Source of the DNA: Endomychus coccineus | Taxonomy: Eukaryota; Arthropoda; Insecta; Coleoptera; Endomychidae | Assembly (NCBI GenBank): GCA_958510875.1 | Contig: OY294068.1 | Coordinates: 27,136,297-27,200,296, forward strand | Length of the DNA: 64,000 bases | Reading direction: 5' to 3' | In this document: piece after piece, positions 25,044 through 45,556 of the stretch | How positions within the stretch are numbered: position 1 is the first letter of the stretch | Layout: the number at the start of each line of letters is the position of its first letter | The notes under the pieces: model-generated | The model's database searches: none | What the model saw: only the letters and a program-made list of their open reading frames with translations | Told to the model about the DNA's origin: nothing | Made by a program: the position numbers and the translations under genes

Positions 25044-25737
25044 CGAGGGCAAGATGAAAAGTCCCTGAAAAATGAAACAAGAAATGATTCATTTGGTCAA
25101 AACTTATTTCATTTCTCAACATAATCTCGTTGTAGCCCGATACACTTCGTCCAACGTTCTTCTAATTTTTCCATCCCTTCCAAATAATACGATTTCGGCA
25201 ATCCTTCAAAATAGGCGTTTGATTCAGCGATGACCACATCGTTGGAGCCAAATCTCATCCCACCAAGCCATTTCTTCAAGTTTCGAAATAGATAAAAATC
25301 GCTGGGGGCCAAATCTGGAGAATATGGTGGATGACAAACCAATTCGTAGTGCAAGTCATGCAATTTTACCATTGCGACTGCGGACCTGTGTGCCGGTGCG
25401 TTGCCCTGGTGGAAGAGCACTTTTTTGTTAGCTAAATGCGGTCGCTTTCGCTCAGCGTCGAATCGATCCAACGTTAGGCGTCCTTTGTGGTCACACTACC
25501 ATAACGAAAATCAGTAAATCGTTCCAATCGATGGTGAAGAGTCTCTCCATAATATTTAACAAGCGATGCTTTCGTTTGCGTAATGTTTTTTTCAATCAAG
25601 ACGCGAAATATACTCACATATCAGACTGAAAATTTGAATGCGTTCTAGTTAAAGATGGTACATCACAAATATCACATGGGATCTTCGATTGTGGCGCCAT
25701 CGGTTTTATTTTTCAGGGACTTTTCAGCTCGACCTCG
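25044..25737 (-). mobile_element. mariner element, internally deleted
   Basis: Ends read cgagggcaagatgaaaagtc on the left and, inverted, cgaggtcgagctgaaaagtc on the right. TA precedes the left end; the right flank reads TG. The transposase is on the minus strand and only its C-terminal third is open (25109-25471: NAPAHRSAVAMVKLHDL, PPYSPDLAPSDFYLF). It is about 0.69 kb against 1.24 kb for the copy at 62254. The second catalytic Asp (HQDNAPAH) has become Gly. Confidence 0.9.
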
Positions 25738-25989
25738 TGTTGGTAAAACACGTCCATAAAATGTCATTTCTTTAACTCTTCAGCAATTCTCATTTTTGGA
25801 AGCGTGTAACTTTTCAACGAAAGGCCTAGAGCTTTTGTTTACATGGAAGAACCCCTTTAATTTTCGATTCTTATTTGGCAACACCCTTATGTTGTCATAA
25901 ACCTCTAATGTCATGACAACGAGTATAATTTGACATGTTTCCACAACTTTCTAATCATTTGCAATATATCAGTTAACTGTTCCTACGGG

Positions 25990-26378
25990 TGTTAGCTGTT
26001 GTCTGCGGGCGAAGTCGGCGGACAACAGCTAGTGAATATATATTATGAAAGTACATTCAACTAGCAGATGTGTCCAAAGCGAAAAATTGTACAAAAGGAG
26101 GGCGGGGGAAATTAGTGATCTACGGATTGTTAGAGTACGGTGCGGTGTGGGGAAGTCCCATAGTTGGTCCGGGGAGATCCCTCTATGCGTGGGCGATGAA
26201 GAGTGTATATAGAAGTGCGAGGAAGACAAGATTAGGATTACGCATTTAGCATAATAGAATACAGTATCAGACGTATTATTGACGTAATATTAATTATGAA
26301 TAGTCATTCTTAAGATTGTAATTCTTTTAGAATATAATTAACTTTTATTTGATAAGTGTTTCCTTAAAAACTCTAACA
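25990..26378 (+). mobile_element. Possible solo LTR
   Basis: A 389-bp unit bounded by TGTTAG and CTAACA, the short inverted ends usual for LTRs. Inside are gtgtatatagaag (TATA-like, about 26204) and GC-richer sequence before it. The five bases on either side (acggg, ggatc) do not match, so no target duplication is visible. No gag-pol sequence flanks it. Confidence 0.45.
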
Positions 26379-27116
26379 GGATCAGTTAAATTAGCTCATT
26401 AGAACGACGGATACGATGTGTGAAGGTTTTCGAAATTATTTGAAGGCTAAAAACGATTTGTACAAAACATGAATCAAAGTTAAGCATCTTTTGTAGAGTA
26501 GTAGTATTTATTTTTCTTAGCTATGTTCTTCCTTTCAAAAATGCACATTTACAAATTTCGTTGCCAACACGTTTATTTGGAATTGAAATACCTGCATTTA
26601 TCATGAATATTCAAAATAGCTGATACTATGTAATATTACCAATTTCAACGGAAAAGTAAACATGAATTCGTGGGTGTTTCGATAAGAGCAATCTATAACT
26701 ACTACTAACTACTAGTTTGCAATTCAAATAATATATGAATTAAAATTAGCAAATACAGATAACCTTATCTAAATTGTTAGAATTACAATAATGCTTATTA
26801 TGTGAAAAGCCACATGTTAGTTAATTTTTGAAAACAATTATTAAGAAATCAACAATAATGCTGATTCATGGTTTTAGTTTGCAATTCTAATTTCCTATTA
26901 AGCAGATTCACACATCATTACCAATTTCACATAAACTCAACTTGTATGTTATTAATTTTACAAGGTAATTAAGTTCATCCTACATTTTTTTTGGAGTACT
27001 TTTCGAAATATGGATTTTTTCATACTGTTATCTGCAATTTATATTTAAAATTGACAATTTATATGTTATTCCGAATAATACCAGGCTTAATTCTTCGAAA
27101 TGAACATGATATATCA
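26379..27116. other. AT-rich intergenic stretch
   Basis: No gene, repeat unit or RNA gene recognised. Confidence 0.5.
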
Positions 27117-27118
27117 TA

Positions 27119-28174
27119 CGAGAGCAAGGGCAAAAGTTCCTGAAAAATTAAAGAAGAAATGATTTATTTGGTCAAAACTTATTTTATTTCTCAACATAAT
27201 CTCCTTGTAGCCAGATACAGTTCGTCCCACGTTTTTTTATTTTACGATCCCTTCCAAATAATACGATTTCGGCAATCCTCCAAAATAGGCGTTTGTTTCA
27301 GCGATGACCTCATCGTTGGAGGCAAATTTCTTTCCGCCGAGCCATCTGGAAATCTGGAGAATATGGTGGATGACGAACCAATTCGTAGTGCAATTCATGC
27401 AATTTTGCCATTGCGACTGCGGACCTGTGTGCCGGTGCGTTGTCCTGGTGGACGAGCACTTTTTTCTTTGCCAAATGCGGCAGCTTTCGCTTCAAATCGG
27501 CGTCGAATCGATCCAACAGCTCTGCATAATATACGCCGGTGATCGTTTTGCCCGCTTCAAGGTAATCGATATGGACGATACCGTGTACATCCCAAAAACT
27601 TTTAGCGGCTTCGATTCGCCAGAACAAGTCCACTGTTTCGACTGCCCTTTGGTCTCTGGTGTGTTGTGATGGATCCATGTTTCGTCCACGGTTACGAAAC
27701 GGCCCAAAAAGTCTATCTTATCGCGCTTGAACATCCCCAAACACTCCTTTGAAGTTGTCACACGGTCGCGCTTGTTGTCAACAGAGAGCAAATGCGGCCC
27801 CCATCGGTCAGATAGCTTTCTCATATTCAAAAATGTATGCAAAATTTTCCGTACCCGTTCGGTTGAGATGACCAAAGCCTCAGCAATCTTGTGCACTCGC
27901 CGATCGTTCAATACCATACCAGGGATTTTATCGACGATTTCTGGCGTTTAACAAGCGATGCTTTGGTTTGCGTAATGTTTTTCCACGCAAAAAATAATGT
28001 TCAATCAAGACGCGAAATACACTTTTTTCCATGTTTACGAAAATCTTCAAGGTTCCTTGCTTTCTATGGGTGGCAAATCAGAGCTGAATGACATATCAGT
28101 CTGAAAATTTTAATGAGTTCTAGTTAAAGATCGTACATCACATGATGTTCTTCGAACATTAAAGGTTGACCTCG
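27119..28174 (-). mobile_element. mariner element, second copy, degenerate
   Basis: The left end cgagagcaagggcaaaagtt follows TA. Transposase is on the minus strand in shifted frames: TVDETWIHHNTPE (first catalytic Asp present), VHQDNAPAHRSAVAMAKLHEL (second Asp present) and PPYSPDFQMARRKE, where a deletion removes the APSDFYLF part. The start region near 28031 frameshifts after the first helix. The 5' terminal repeat is largely deleted; only gacctcg remains at about 28168-28174. Confidence 0.88.
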
Positions 28175-30093
28175 TCGTTCCTATTGGTCGTATAGATTTG
28201 AAATTTTGCAGGTCCTTTTAAAGTGATGAAAATAGGAACTATACTTTTTTGGGCGCGATAGACCCAGTTCCTATTGGTACCTATTTTATACATCAATTTT
28301 CAGTTTTTCAAATGGGATTATTGTATTTTATTGAACAATAATGACAACAGCGTTCTTCTAGTTACAAATAAATATTACAGGCGTATATTTAACCTGCAGA
28401 AGTGTCCAAAATTCTCATTTTACGATGCGTCACGTCATCGATGTGACTTATCACTTTATTTAATGCGTTCAAAGCATAACAAATTTTTATGGTTCATGTG
28501 ACAGGATGTGTCAGTACAAAACAAGGTTACAATGGTGCGAATAATTTCGAAAGTCAACGTGACAGCAGGTGTGAAATACATTCTGTAGACCATTTGAAGA
28601 AAATATCAATATAACATAGAGTATAATTTAACTTCTTTCATTAGCTGTTTCTAAATCATTTCCAATATATTCTCTGTTCCTACAAAATCATACATTTGAC
28701 CCCCAGAAGCGCCCGAAAGTAAAAATTTGTGGTAACAAAAGTTAGGGAAGTCAGTGATCGATTGATAGCAGTTACTTATTAGATGGCGCCACGCAAAGTC
28801 AATGTTCAGCGTAGTGTACGGGGTGAGAGGAAGGGTTAAGAAGAGAATCAACAGGGTTGGTCTCAAACGTAAATTAATCAAACTCACGGTCGTCGCGTCA
28901 GCCTCTATAAATGATAAATACGTTTTTATTCTCAACGAACTATGCGAATAATAAGTACAATCTATCGAAGCAGGTCACATACACGAGTATAACATAGATT
29001 CAGGTAGGTTTAAAGTAATTTAAAAAGTGATACAAAGGAAACTGTCAGCTTGACAACAATCACGAGTGACGAGTTGATGATTTTTGAAGTATCTTATGAA
29101 ACCTCTATACAATAAAAAATGTTATTTCGTCTAAAATTCTGTCCCCCTCCGAAAAAATAATGTATCTCGCCTTATTTACGAATATTACGTATTTACTCAG
29201 AATGTAGACTATCAGTTTGAACCCCAGTGTGACAATATTATTAAATTATGTTGTATTTAACTTAATATCAATCCTTTACCAAAGTACAATGTATTCAAAA
29301 TATTTTGCTCGCAATGTATGCATGTCGTCAACGATAAATATTTATCTTGAATTTAACTGGGATCTTTTTGTTATTTTCGATTTCAAGACGATTAGTTTTG
29401 CGATATTTCGGCCTCGTATTCACCGATACTGGAAATATGCATCATCTAAATTCCGTTGGTAAATTGGTAATGTATCATTTAGACTAACGTTTATTATGCC
29501 GACCATCCATCAATGCTTCAGAAATTATAAAACTGTATAGTTAATTATCTAATTGTTCTTGTAGTAATGAACAAAGCGTAAGGTAATTGAAGGAAATTAG
29601 TGAACAAAATCATATTCATCATATGCTTTGCAACTGTTTATACCTCTCGCTTTCTTATATAATAATTAAAAAATTAACAATCAAAGTGTATATCAAAGCT
29701 CAGCACATAACTTACACCAGTCCAAGAGTAAAACTATATTTCCTATTCTAGCTTAAACAAAAAAAAATGACCCACACTATTCATTTTGAAGGAAAAACAT
29801 TTTCATAAGCTTGGAACAACAAACTGTTCTGCACAGCATAATCTCCACAATTTAACCCTTCTGAGAGGTGTTTCAGCTGGAAAGTTAGTCTAAACCAAAG
29901 GTTTAATGAAATATGTATATTAGCTAAGTTTGAGATTTTGAATATATTGAATAAAAAACAATAATACAAGAAGAGTTCAAAATAATATACAATAAAATTG
30001 TAATCCCTACTTTAAAATTTGAAACATTAAAAAGCTTTGACAAATTTACTTTCATTATGTTGTTATAGGACTGAAAAGTCCTTTTTATTTTAA
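28175..30093. other. Intergenic region with old repeat debris
   Basis: 28618-28685 (gtataattt...ctaaatcatttccaatatattctctgttcctac) resembles 25920-25988, the sequence just before the LTR-like unit, so both are remnants of the same repeat. The following 28690-28990 is GC-richer, possibly another LTR-like unit. The remainder is AT-rich with no recognised gene. Confidence 0.4.
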
Positions 30094-31395
30094 ATGAATT
30101 ATTCATTTGATTATTTAAACATTTTATTCTAACTTAATACCGAGATGTCACAAATTTATGAAATTCTGTTGGTGTTGGTGGGCATCTACAAGAATAGATA
30201 TTTAACAATATTTTCATTGGAAATAATTAAATCAAATACTTATTTACATTCAATAGTTTCTTATCTCTATCATATAAAAAATGGTAATCTTGGATGATAC
30301 AAAGGTAATCCATATCAAAATATAATAAATTATATCTTATCAATTTGATTTAGGTGGATTCCCTAATTTGTAATTCAGAACTTCAATGATTAGTTTTTAA
30401 CCACAAATTTAAAAAGTTGTACTTGAAAAGTATCATTGAGTAATTATTACCCAAAAGTATATTCCTACTAAAGACACTGACTGTGAATATATCTATGCTT
30501 AATAGTACTTTTTGAATTTAATGAACTATTCATTTAGTTATTTTTACATTTTATTCTAACTTAATACAGAGATGTCACGAAATTTATGAAATTCTGTTGG
30601 TGTTGGTGGGCATCTACAAGAATAGATATTTGATAATATTTTCATTGGAAATAATTAAATTGAGTATTTATTTACATTCAATAGTTTCTTATCTTAATCA
30701 TACAAAAAATGGTAATCTTGGATGATACAAAGGTAATCCATATCAAAATATAATAAATTATATCTTATCAATTTGATTTAGGTGGATTCTCTAATTTGTA
30801 ATTCAGAACTTCAATGATTAGTTTTTAACCACAAATTTTAAAAGTTGTACTTGAAAAGTATCACTGAGTAATTATTACCCAAAAGTATATTCCTACTAAA
30901 GACACTGACTGTGAATATATCTATGCTTAATAGTACTTTTTGAATTTAATGAACTATTCATTTAGTTATTTTTACATTTTATTCTAACTTAATACAGAGA
31001 TGTCACGAAATTTATGCAATTTCTTTGGTGCTGGTGGGCATCTACAAGAATAGATATTTGATAATATTTTCATTGGGAATAATTAAATTAAGTACTTACT
31101 TACATTTAATAGTTTCTTATCTTCATCATATAAAAAATGGTAAATGGTAAACTATATCAAAATGTAACGAATTATATCTTATCAATTTGATATAGGTGAA
31201 TTCCCTAATTTGTAATTTAAAGCTTCAATGTTTAGTTTTTCACCACAAATAAAAAAAATTATACTTGAAAAGTATCATTGAATAATTATCACCCATTTGA
31301 AACTAACAACAGGTAAAAGCATAATCTACATATCTTGGATAAAAAGTATGTTCCCACTAAAGAAACCGACTGTGAATATATCTATAGGATTTAAC
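30094..31395. repeat. About 427-bp tandem repeat, three copies
   Basis: Units start aatgaa(t/c)tattcattt at 30094, 30520 and 30948 (periods 426 and 428). All three carry taacttaatac(c/a)gagatgtcac, ggtgttggtgggcatctac or a variant, aatggtaat(ct) and aaaagtat(t/c)cccactaaaga or a variant. Copies 1 and 2 are closest; copy 3 has more changes and an insertion near 31290. No conserved reading frame. It could be a young satellite seed or part of a larger element. Confidence 0.9.
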
Positions 31396-32439
31396 CGATA
31401 GGTAACCAAGATTTATAATATGATTTCTTCAAAACAAAATACAGAAATTTAATCATGCTGCATCTAAGTACTTATTGGATAACTTAACAATAACCACAAA
31501 ATTATAGAACTTTTAATTTCATCTAAAGAATGAAGTAAGAGTACAGATCAGAAACTATTATTTGAAATAATTGCCAAAAATGTTAGACGTATCTAACAGC
31601 TATTATCTCTTGAAAATCGAAATTTATGAAAGATAAATAGGTACAAATTTCTCCAGTTTACAGACGGGATGTAGACCACACAAATTCATTATGATTGTAT
31701 TCATTCATTGAAAAGGTTTATTTCCAGTGTTATTGTAGCCTCATTCATATAAGAACAGTCTCGATACTCCAAGTGATTATTGCACTGTGTATCGGTTTTC
31801 AATTGATTGATTTTGTTTAGTATATTCATTGAAATTTTCAATTCAGAAACAATTCTTTCATTTTCAGCTTAGGTATGTTGACGTTGAGTTTGTTAAAGTT
31901 AAAGAGTCACTTACCTCTTAATTTGACACTAAAATTACTTATTATATTTCTAATTACAAATTTAAATGTATTTAGGGATTGATAAAACGAGTATTTTTGG
32001 AAATCAAGGCTTTTAATAATGAAATAACAATGATGAACGGCCACGTAGCAGAGCAAATTCGAGTCGGTACTTCACGGATGAGAATTGTTGTTAAACTATG
32101 TTGAGAAAAGCAGGAATTATCAGCACTTACCTATTATAATACAATAAGATTTAAGAAAAAAAATATTACTTATAACACGGAGTAGATCGATGCCAATTAA
32201 TACACCCTAAGCAAAAGAATGAGAAACAGAAAACTATAAACCGTATAGCGAGACTCGATCAACAAAACAAATTTATCATTCAATCTGAAATCGTCATCAC
32301 AAATCGTAGACACAGACCTGCATTGTACTACGCCATAGAAATATATCTATTTTATAAACTGTTTGAAGTGAGGGTAATGTTCATAGAATAAAGAGTAAAA
32401 TCAGCTACTTCATTTCTATAGCTACTGCAATTCCAATCG
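31396..32439. other. AT-rich intergenic stretch
   Basis: No gene or clear repeat recognised. Confidence 0.5.
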
Positions 32440-32860
32440 CATATTTATATCGGACAACAGGGACGTATTAGGGTAATTCTTGCATATGAAAGTAAACCTC
32501 TCCCGGGAATTTGCGTTACCTGCCGAGGTGTTAATCTAACTAGGATTTTACAAAACAAAACGAAAGTATGTTCCCAGTTAGACGACCCTAAGTTGAGCTG
32601 ATTAATGAAAGATCCTCTATGTGGTATATAACTATATATCGCAGTGTAAGTGCGCATTACAGTGGAGGTGAGTAGACAATAAGTAGTATATAGGAAGTGA
32701 GGAACAGTCAACAGTATGAAGCGAGAACGACTACGATTTAGATTCAGAATCTCAGTATATTATACTTATAGTTAAGTGTATTCCTTATAAATAAAGTATA
32801 GCGAGTTCTTACTAATAGTCTGTTCTTATCGACACAATATACTACACTCAGTAGTGCAGA
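32440..32860 (+). other. LTR-like regulatory segment
   Basis: GC-richer block with ggtatataactatatatcg (TATA-like, about 32620) followed about 150 bp later by ttataaataaagtatagcg (AATAAA), then gttcttatcgacacaatata. The spacing of promoter and poly(A) signal looks like a retrotransposon LTR, but I cannot fix its ends or find a target duplication. 32861-33379 shows nothing recognisable. Confidence 0.35.
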
Positions 32861-33379
32861 AAGTCTCCAATAAAGTTCAAGCAACACATTTCTGTCGACT
32901 TTGTTTTGAAAAATATAAGCATAACTGGCTCTCGTAATCGTTCATAGTCACAGAAATTGTACACTATTAAGACTCCAAGCAAACAGTTTACTTGAAACAT
33001 GTTCAGTTGTACCAAAAATAGTTTTCCACTTTACACTTATATTAAATTTGGGAAACATTTCGACTAATGGTCTTAGCTCCTTGAATTGCCTGTAATAGTT
33101 GCTGCACAATTATCAGAGCTTCTAACACAACTGGAATGTTTCTGAAAACCAACAATAATAATAACACCTTCAAGGTACATATTTTTCTCTGGCATCTGTA
33201 TGGGAACCATCAGTTATCAAATAAATTACAACTGTTAGTACTTCAACAATTTTTTGTTCAAATCTCATAATGTCCATAAATTGTAGTCGGAAGAAGTACC
33301 GAGCTCCCGAGGACTGCTCGTAACTTGCCATCGTACAGAAAATATGTGGAAGATAGACAAAAATCAATTAGCGGTCCAT

Positions 33380-34150
33380 CCTTTTCACCATGGATGTTGC
33401 ATCGAAAGGTTCACTCCCGTTCCTAGATGTACTAGTTAGTCGACAGACTGACGGTACTTTAGGACATTCTGTCTATCGAAAACCCACTCACACCGATAGA
33501 TACCTCAATGGTCTTTCCCACCACCACCCTGCCCAAAGGCAATGTCATAAACTCCTTGTCCACAGAGCTGTCAACTTATCTCAACCCCCAATCTTTAAAA
33601 TCAGAATTAAAACATCCTTATCTGTCTTATTATCAAATAATTTTTCCAATTACAACATTTAAAAAGTCATAGAGAAATATACTTATCATCAATTTCTTTT
33701 CGAAAATATTAAAATCTTAGCCCCACACTTCTATCAGCGAAAAATCCTAAAACATACCAAATAATCCAAACCGTGACTCGGATATTAACTTCCCAACTTT
33801 TGAAAACCCATCCTCGAAAATTCCACTTCGCACATGATCACACAACGGCAGGGTCAGGTGCCAGAACGGAGTTAACCATCGGAATAAAGGCAGTGAACTG
33901 TGTAGCGTGAAGGATTTTTCTTACAATAAATACGACTACAGAAACCAGTAGAATCAATTTCAGTTCAAGCCTCAAGCGTACCCTCTGAAGATGCCACCTG
34001 TAACGGTTGGCGAAACGTCGCCATTAAGTCGTGCTTTTGTGACGCGGAATCCATCCGGAAGATTTTTACTTAGTTTTTACCGCTGATAAAACAAAGCTAA
34101 AAGTGTTTCATTTACCAATTTAATAAATCACAAAGTAATGGCTTGCTCAA
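33380..34150 (+). mobile_element. Penelope-like element, 3' part
   Basis: The frame at 33390-33662 reads SLPFLDVLVSRQTDGTLGHS then VYRKPTHTDRYLNGLSHHHP and AQRQCHKLLVHRAV, the conserved block just after the reverse transcriptase of Penelope-like elements. The GIY-YIG part is lost. The tail gaagatgccacctgtaacgg...gcgaaacgtcgcc and ...gctgataaaacaaagc is the usual 3' end, shared with 15420-15625. It lies just downstream of the DDX43-like gene, opposite in orientation. Confidence 0.85.
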
Positions 34151-34320
34151 TTGATGTGTAATATCGGTTATATCAATAAAACTAATTATTTGAACCAACA
34201 ATTTTATAATTGTAAAGAAAAACAAACTTTTTCAGTATAAAATAAATTAACTTAAATTGCATTCAATAATTATATAAATACAGCGTATCCAAAGTATTAT
34301 GTTAGAGTATCATCATTAAA

Positions 34321-42999
<8,679 letters not shown>

Positions 43000-43759
43000 G
43001 ATTGTATTAAATAATCTATAAGTATATCAGTTTTTAAAAATGTTAACTTATCCAAATGATATTAATACAGTAACTGTATTTCTGACAGAATTAACGTATT
43101 AACCGGCTCGAGTACTCGGAATGTTTAACTTTCAATAGGCTGGAGTAGAGAGTAACTAGAATCAACAACAAATTGGGTAATCTGCTAATCTGTAAAGGCT
43201 ACCACTGTAGTAGTACTAGCACGAAGTCACGATCACGAACTCTTTACGTCGTTCTGTCTTCTATGAGTTGAGTAGCTGTTCTCTGGCTAAAATGAGCCAG
43301 TTGTTCTGTAATTTCTACAAACTATAGAAACAAGTTATTAAGTCATAATTGGTAAATAAAAATAATCAAAAAGAAACATTAGAACCACACCTCTCTTGTC
43401 TCTTTGCTACATATAATCAAAAATTAACTCTAGGGAGTTGATTTGTGCCTGTAATATAATATTATAATATTCTCTCCATGTTTATAATTTTGTTTTTAAA
43501 TGTTTAGTTTATTGATTTCAATTGCCATATAAAGTTATACACCATTGTAATAAGAACAAAACATTTCATTGAAGACTCTGTTCTAACACTTTATAAGAAT
43601 TACCTATAATAATAATAAAAATAATTAAGTTTTTTTTAACCAACCAGACTAGCATAGATTGAAAAGAAAATTGAATAGAAACAGCAATTACGTGATGAAA
43701 ATCCATTCGAAACTTAACACTTATTTTATAAGTTCACAGTTTAAAGATTTCTTCATACT
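43000..43759. other. Upstream region of the DDX43-like gene
   Basis: Contains the 5' leader and presumably the promoter; the first about 110 bp (to gacagaattaac) is shared with the duplicate at 49469-49560. No TATA box at a convincing distance. The rest is AT-rich. Confidence 0.4.
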
Positions 43760-43980
43760 GTGTCATGGATATTGCATATAAACAAATAAGCGGATGTGCA
43801 ATGTGCAATCAACTCTCCCCTTTTTTGCCAAACAATTTTCTAAATGAACTTGAAACCTTCTTAAAATTAAAATTAAATCAGTTTCGAAAAGTTTGCCACA
43901 AATACGTTGATAATATTTTCACAATTAAGATTTTAAAAGTAAAGATTTTGATCTACAATTTTTTGGACACGCTTTAAAAC
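43760..43980 (+). mobile_element. Penelope-like reverse transcriptase scrap
   Basis: Reads SGCAMCNQLSPFLPNNFLNE and CHKYVDNIFTI, the degenerate GCxMGNPLSPFLANLF and RYVDDIFA blocks of Penelope-like RT. The second catalytic Asp of YVDD is Asn. Confidence 0.75.
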
Positions 43981-44080
43981 AAATTTATTCAAATTCACTG
44001 TATAAATAAAAACAAATAACCAGCATCGTTTTCTTGATATTAACATTATCAAAAAGATAGTCACTATTTTGAATTCGATA

Positions 44081-44715
44081 TACAGAATGAGTCAGTTTTT
44101 TGTAGACAAACTGCAAGATGAGATAGAACAAGTGTTTTTAAGAAGAAAAGTTCCCATAAACATATGTCGTAGAAGGCTTCGTTTTCGAGATACAGGGTGT
44201 TGAAATTGAAAAAAAAAATTAATTCCTTTTGGTTTTCTTACTTGTTCTAACGTTTGAATAAATTTTGTTTAATTGACCATGTTTTTCAACATAAAAGTTG
44301 TTTTTTCTCGAAAACGGTCAATTTTAGAGCTTATGACCAAGGTACCTTTTTGTGTAGAAAACATTGGCGGTTCAAATGGTTGTCTCAAAACCGTACTTTT
44401 TTCAGTGTCGTAGAAGTTGGGGAGAAAAACACCCACTACCCCTTCAAAATCTTCACCAATTAAGAGTAAAAAAATTTTGTTATCGCACAGAACATAGGTA
44501 GCTTACTATGAGTAGAAAATGCTTACAAAACCTGTCTTTTGTACGATAAACGGTTCCGGAGATATTCTCAAAAGCGAAATTTTTTTTTCGATTTCATCAC
44601 CCTGTATCTCGAAAACGAAGCCTTCTACGACATATGTTTATGGAAACTTTTGTTCTTAAAAACACTTGTTCTATCTCCTGTTGCAGTTTGTCTACAAAAA
44701 ACTGACTCACCTGTA
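44081..44715. mobile_element. Fold-back MITE with about 135-bp inverted ends
   Basis: The left arm tacagaatgagtcagttt...catatgtcgtagaaggcttcgttttcgagatacagggtg recurs inverted at the right end (…aaaactgactcacctgta), about 135 bp with few differences. The element is flanked by TA on both sides (44079-44080, 44716-44717), as expected for Tc1/mariner-type insertion. The roughly 370-bp interior has no transposase. Confidence 0.9.
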
Positions 44716-45556
44716 TAATACATAAAACATTCACAAACGAATATAAATTCATATTCCAGGAATTGGTACACCAATTTCTGACATCCATTCTCTTTTTTCA
44801 AATAGAATTATGGTATTTTATTGAACCATAAGACAACCATGTATGGATGCTGATTACCTTCAGAAATTGCCTGAAAATAAAGTTAGCTATTACACCTATC
44901 GGAAAGAAGTGATGTCTGACATGAAAATCAGCTTCACAAAATTAGGAAATGAGGAGTGCGACCACTGTATGTGGCATGTTCTGCATATAAAATTGCATAA
45001 TGACACAACAGCCACAGCTGCAGTCGAACATTTGGTTGAAGTTGTGGAAGGTTCTAAAGGAGATCAAACAAAACACACGGAACAAATATTACTGATACAA
45101 CTGCTGGTTTTGGACTAAATCTCTCATTTCTTCAATCTTTAAGCACTAAATTTCAAGCAACTTGCACATTCTGTATGAAATGGCTACAGCACTCAGAAGA
45201 GACCAAAAGAGAAAAAGTTGAATACAAAAGGACGTGATGGAGCAGAAAAAGGCTGAACCCGAAGTAGTAAGAAGTGTAGATTTGCAGAAAGTTATAATGG
45301 TCCATTTAAAGAATATACATATTAATCAATGATGCTATAAAGAATGCCCGGTAGCCAGGAGACATTTTTTACAAGAAGAATTGTGTCTTTCCATCTAACC
45401 TTTGCATCAATGGCGGACAAAAACAGTAGGAGCATTAAAAAGAACATATCCGTATTATGGCATGAAGGAGTGGCTGAAAGAAAGGCAGAAGAAATTGCAT
45501 CTGCATATTGTAGAGCTTTAGTTGAAGGAAGAGACTGTTCAAGTGTTATATTGGGC

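Larger units (their letters stand above)
23660..25988 (-). mobile_element. Tc1/mariner-superfamily element with long imperfect inverted arms, split by a mariner
   Basis: Left arm sequence (attgccaaataag, ttccatgtaaacaaa, ttgaaaagttacatgc, tatattgcaaatgattagaaagttgtg, aaaaatatgtgttg, tgttgtatccgtaaaa) recurs in reverse complement at 24840-24990 and 25790-25985. Some blocks are in a changed order, so the arms have rearranged or contain internal repeats. Between the arms lies a decayed transposase (24110-24780). The mariner at 25044-25737 has inserted into the right arm. Confidence 0.65.

Noticed and set aside
27159..27951. Plus-strand frames of 120+ codons
   Set aside because: Antisense shadows of the degenerate mariner transposase on the minus strand.
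28651..28935. 94-codon minus frame
   Set aside because: Runs through GC-richer LTR-like debris; no motif and no splice context.
32440..32860. Solo LTR with defined ends
   Set aside because: Promoter and poly(A)-like signals are present but I could not find matching terminal bases or a target duplication, so it is only listed as LTR-like.
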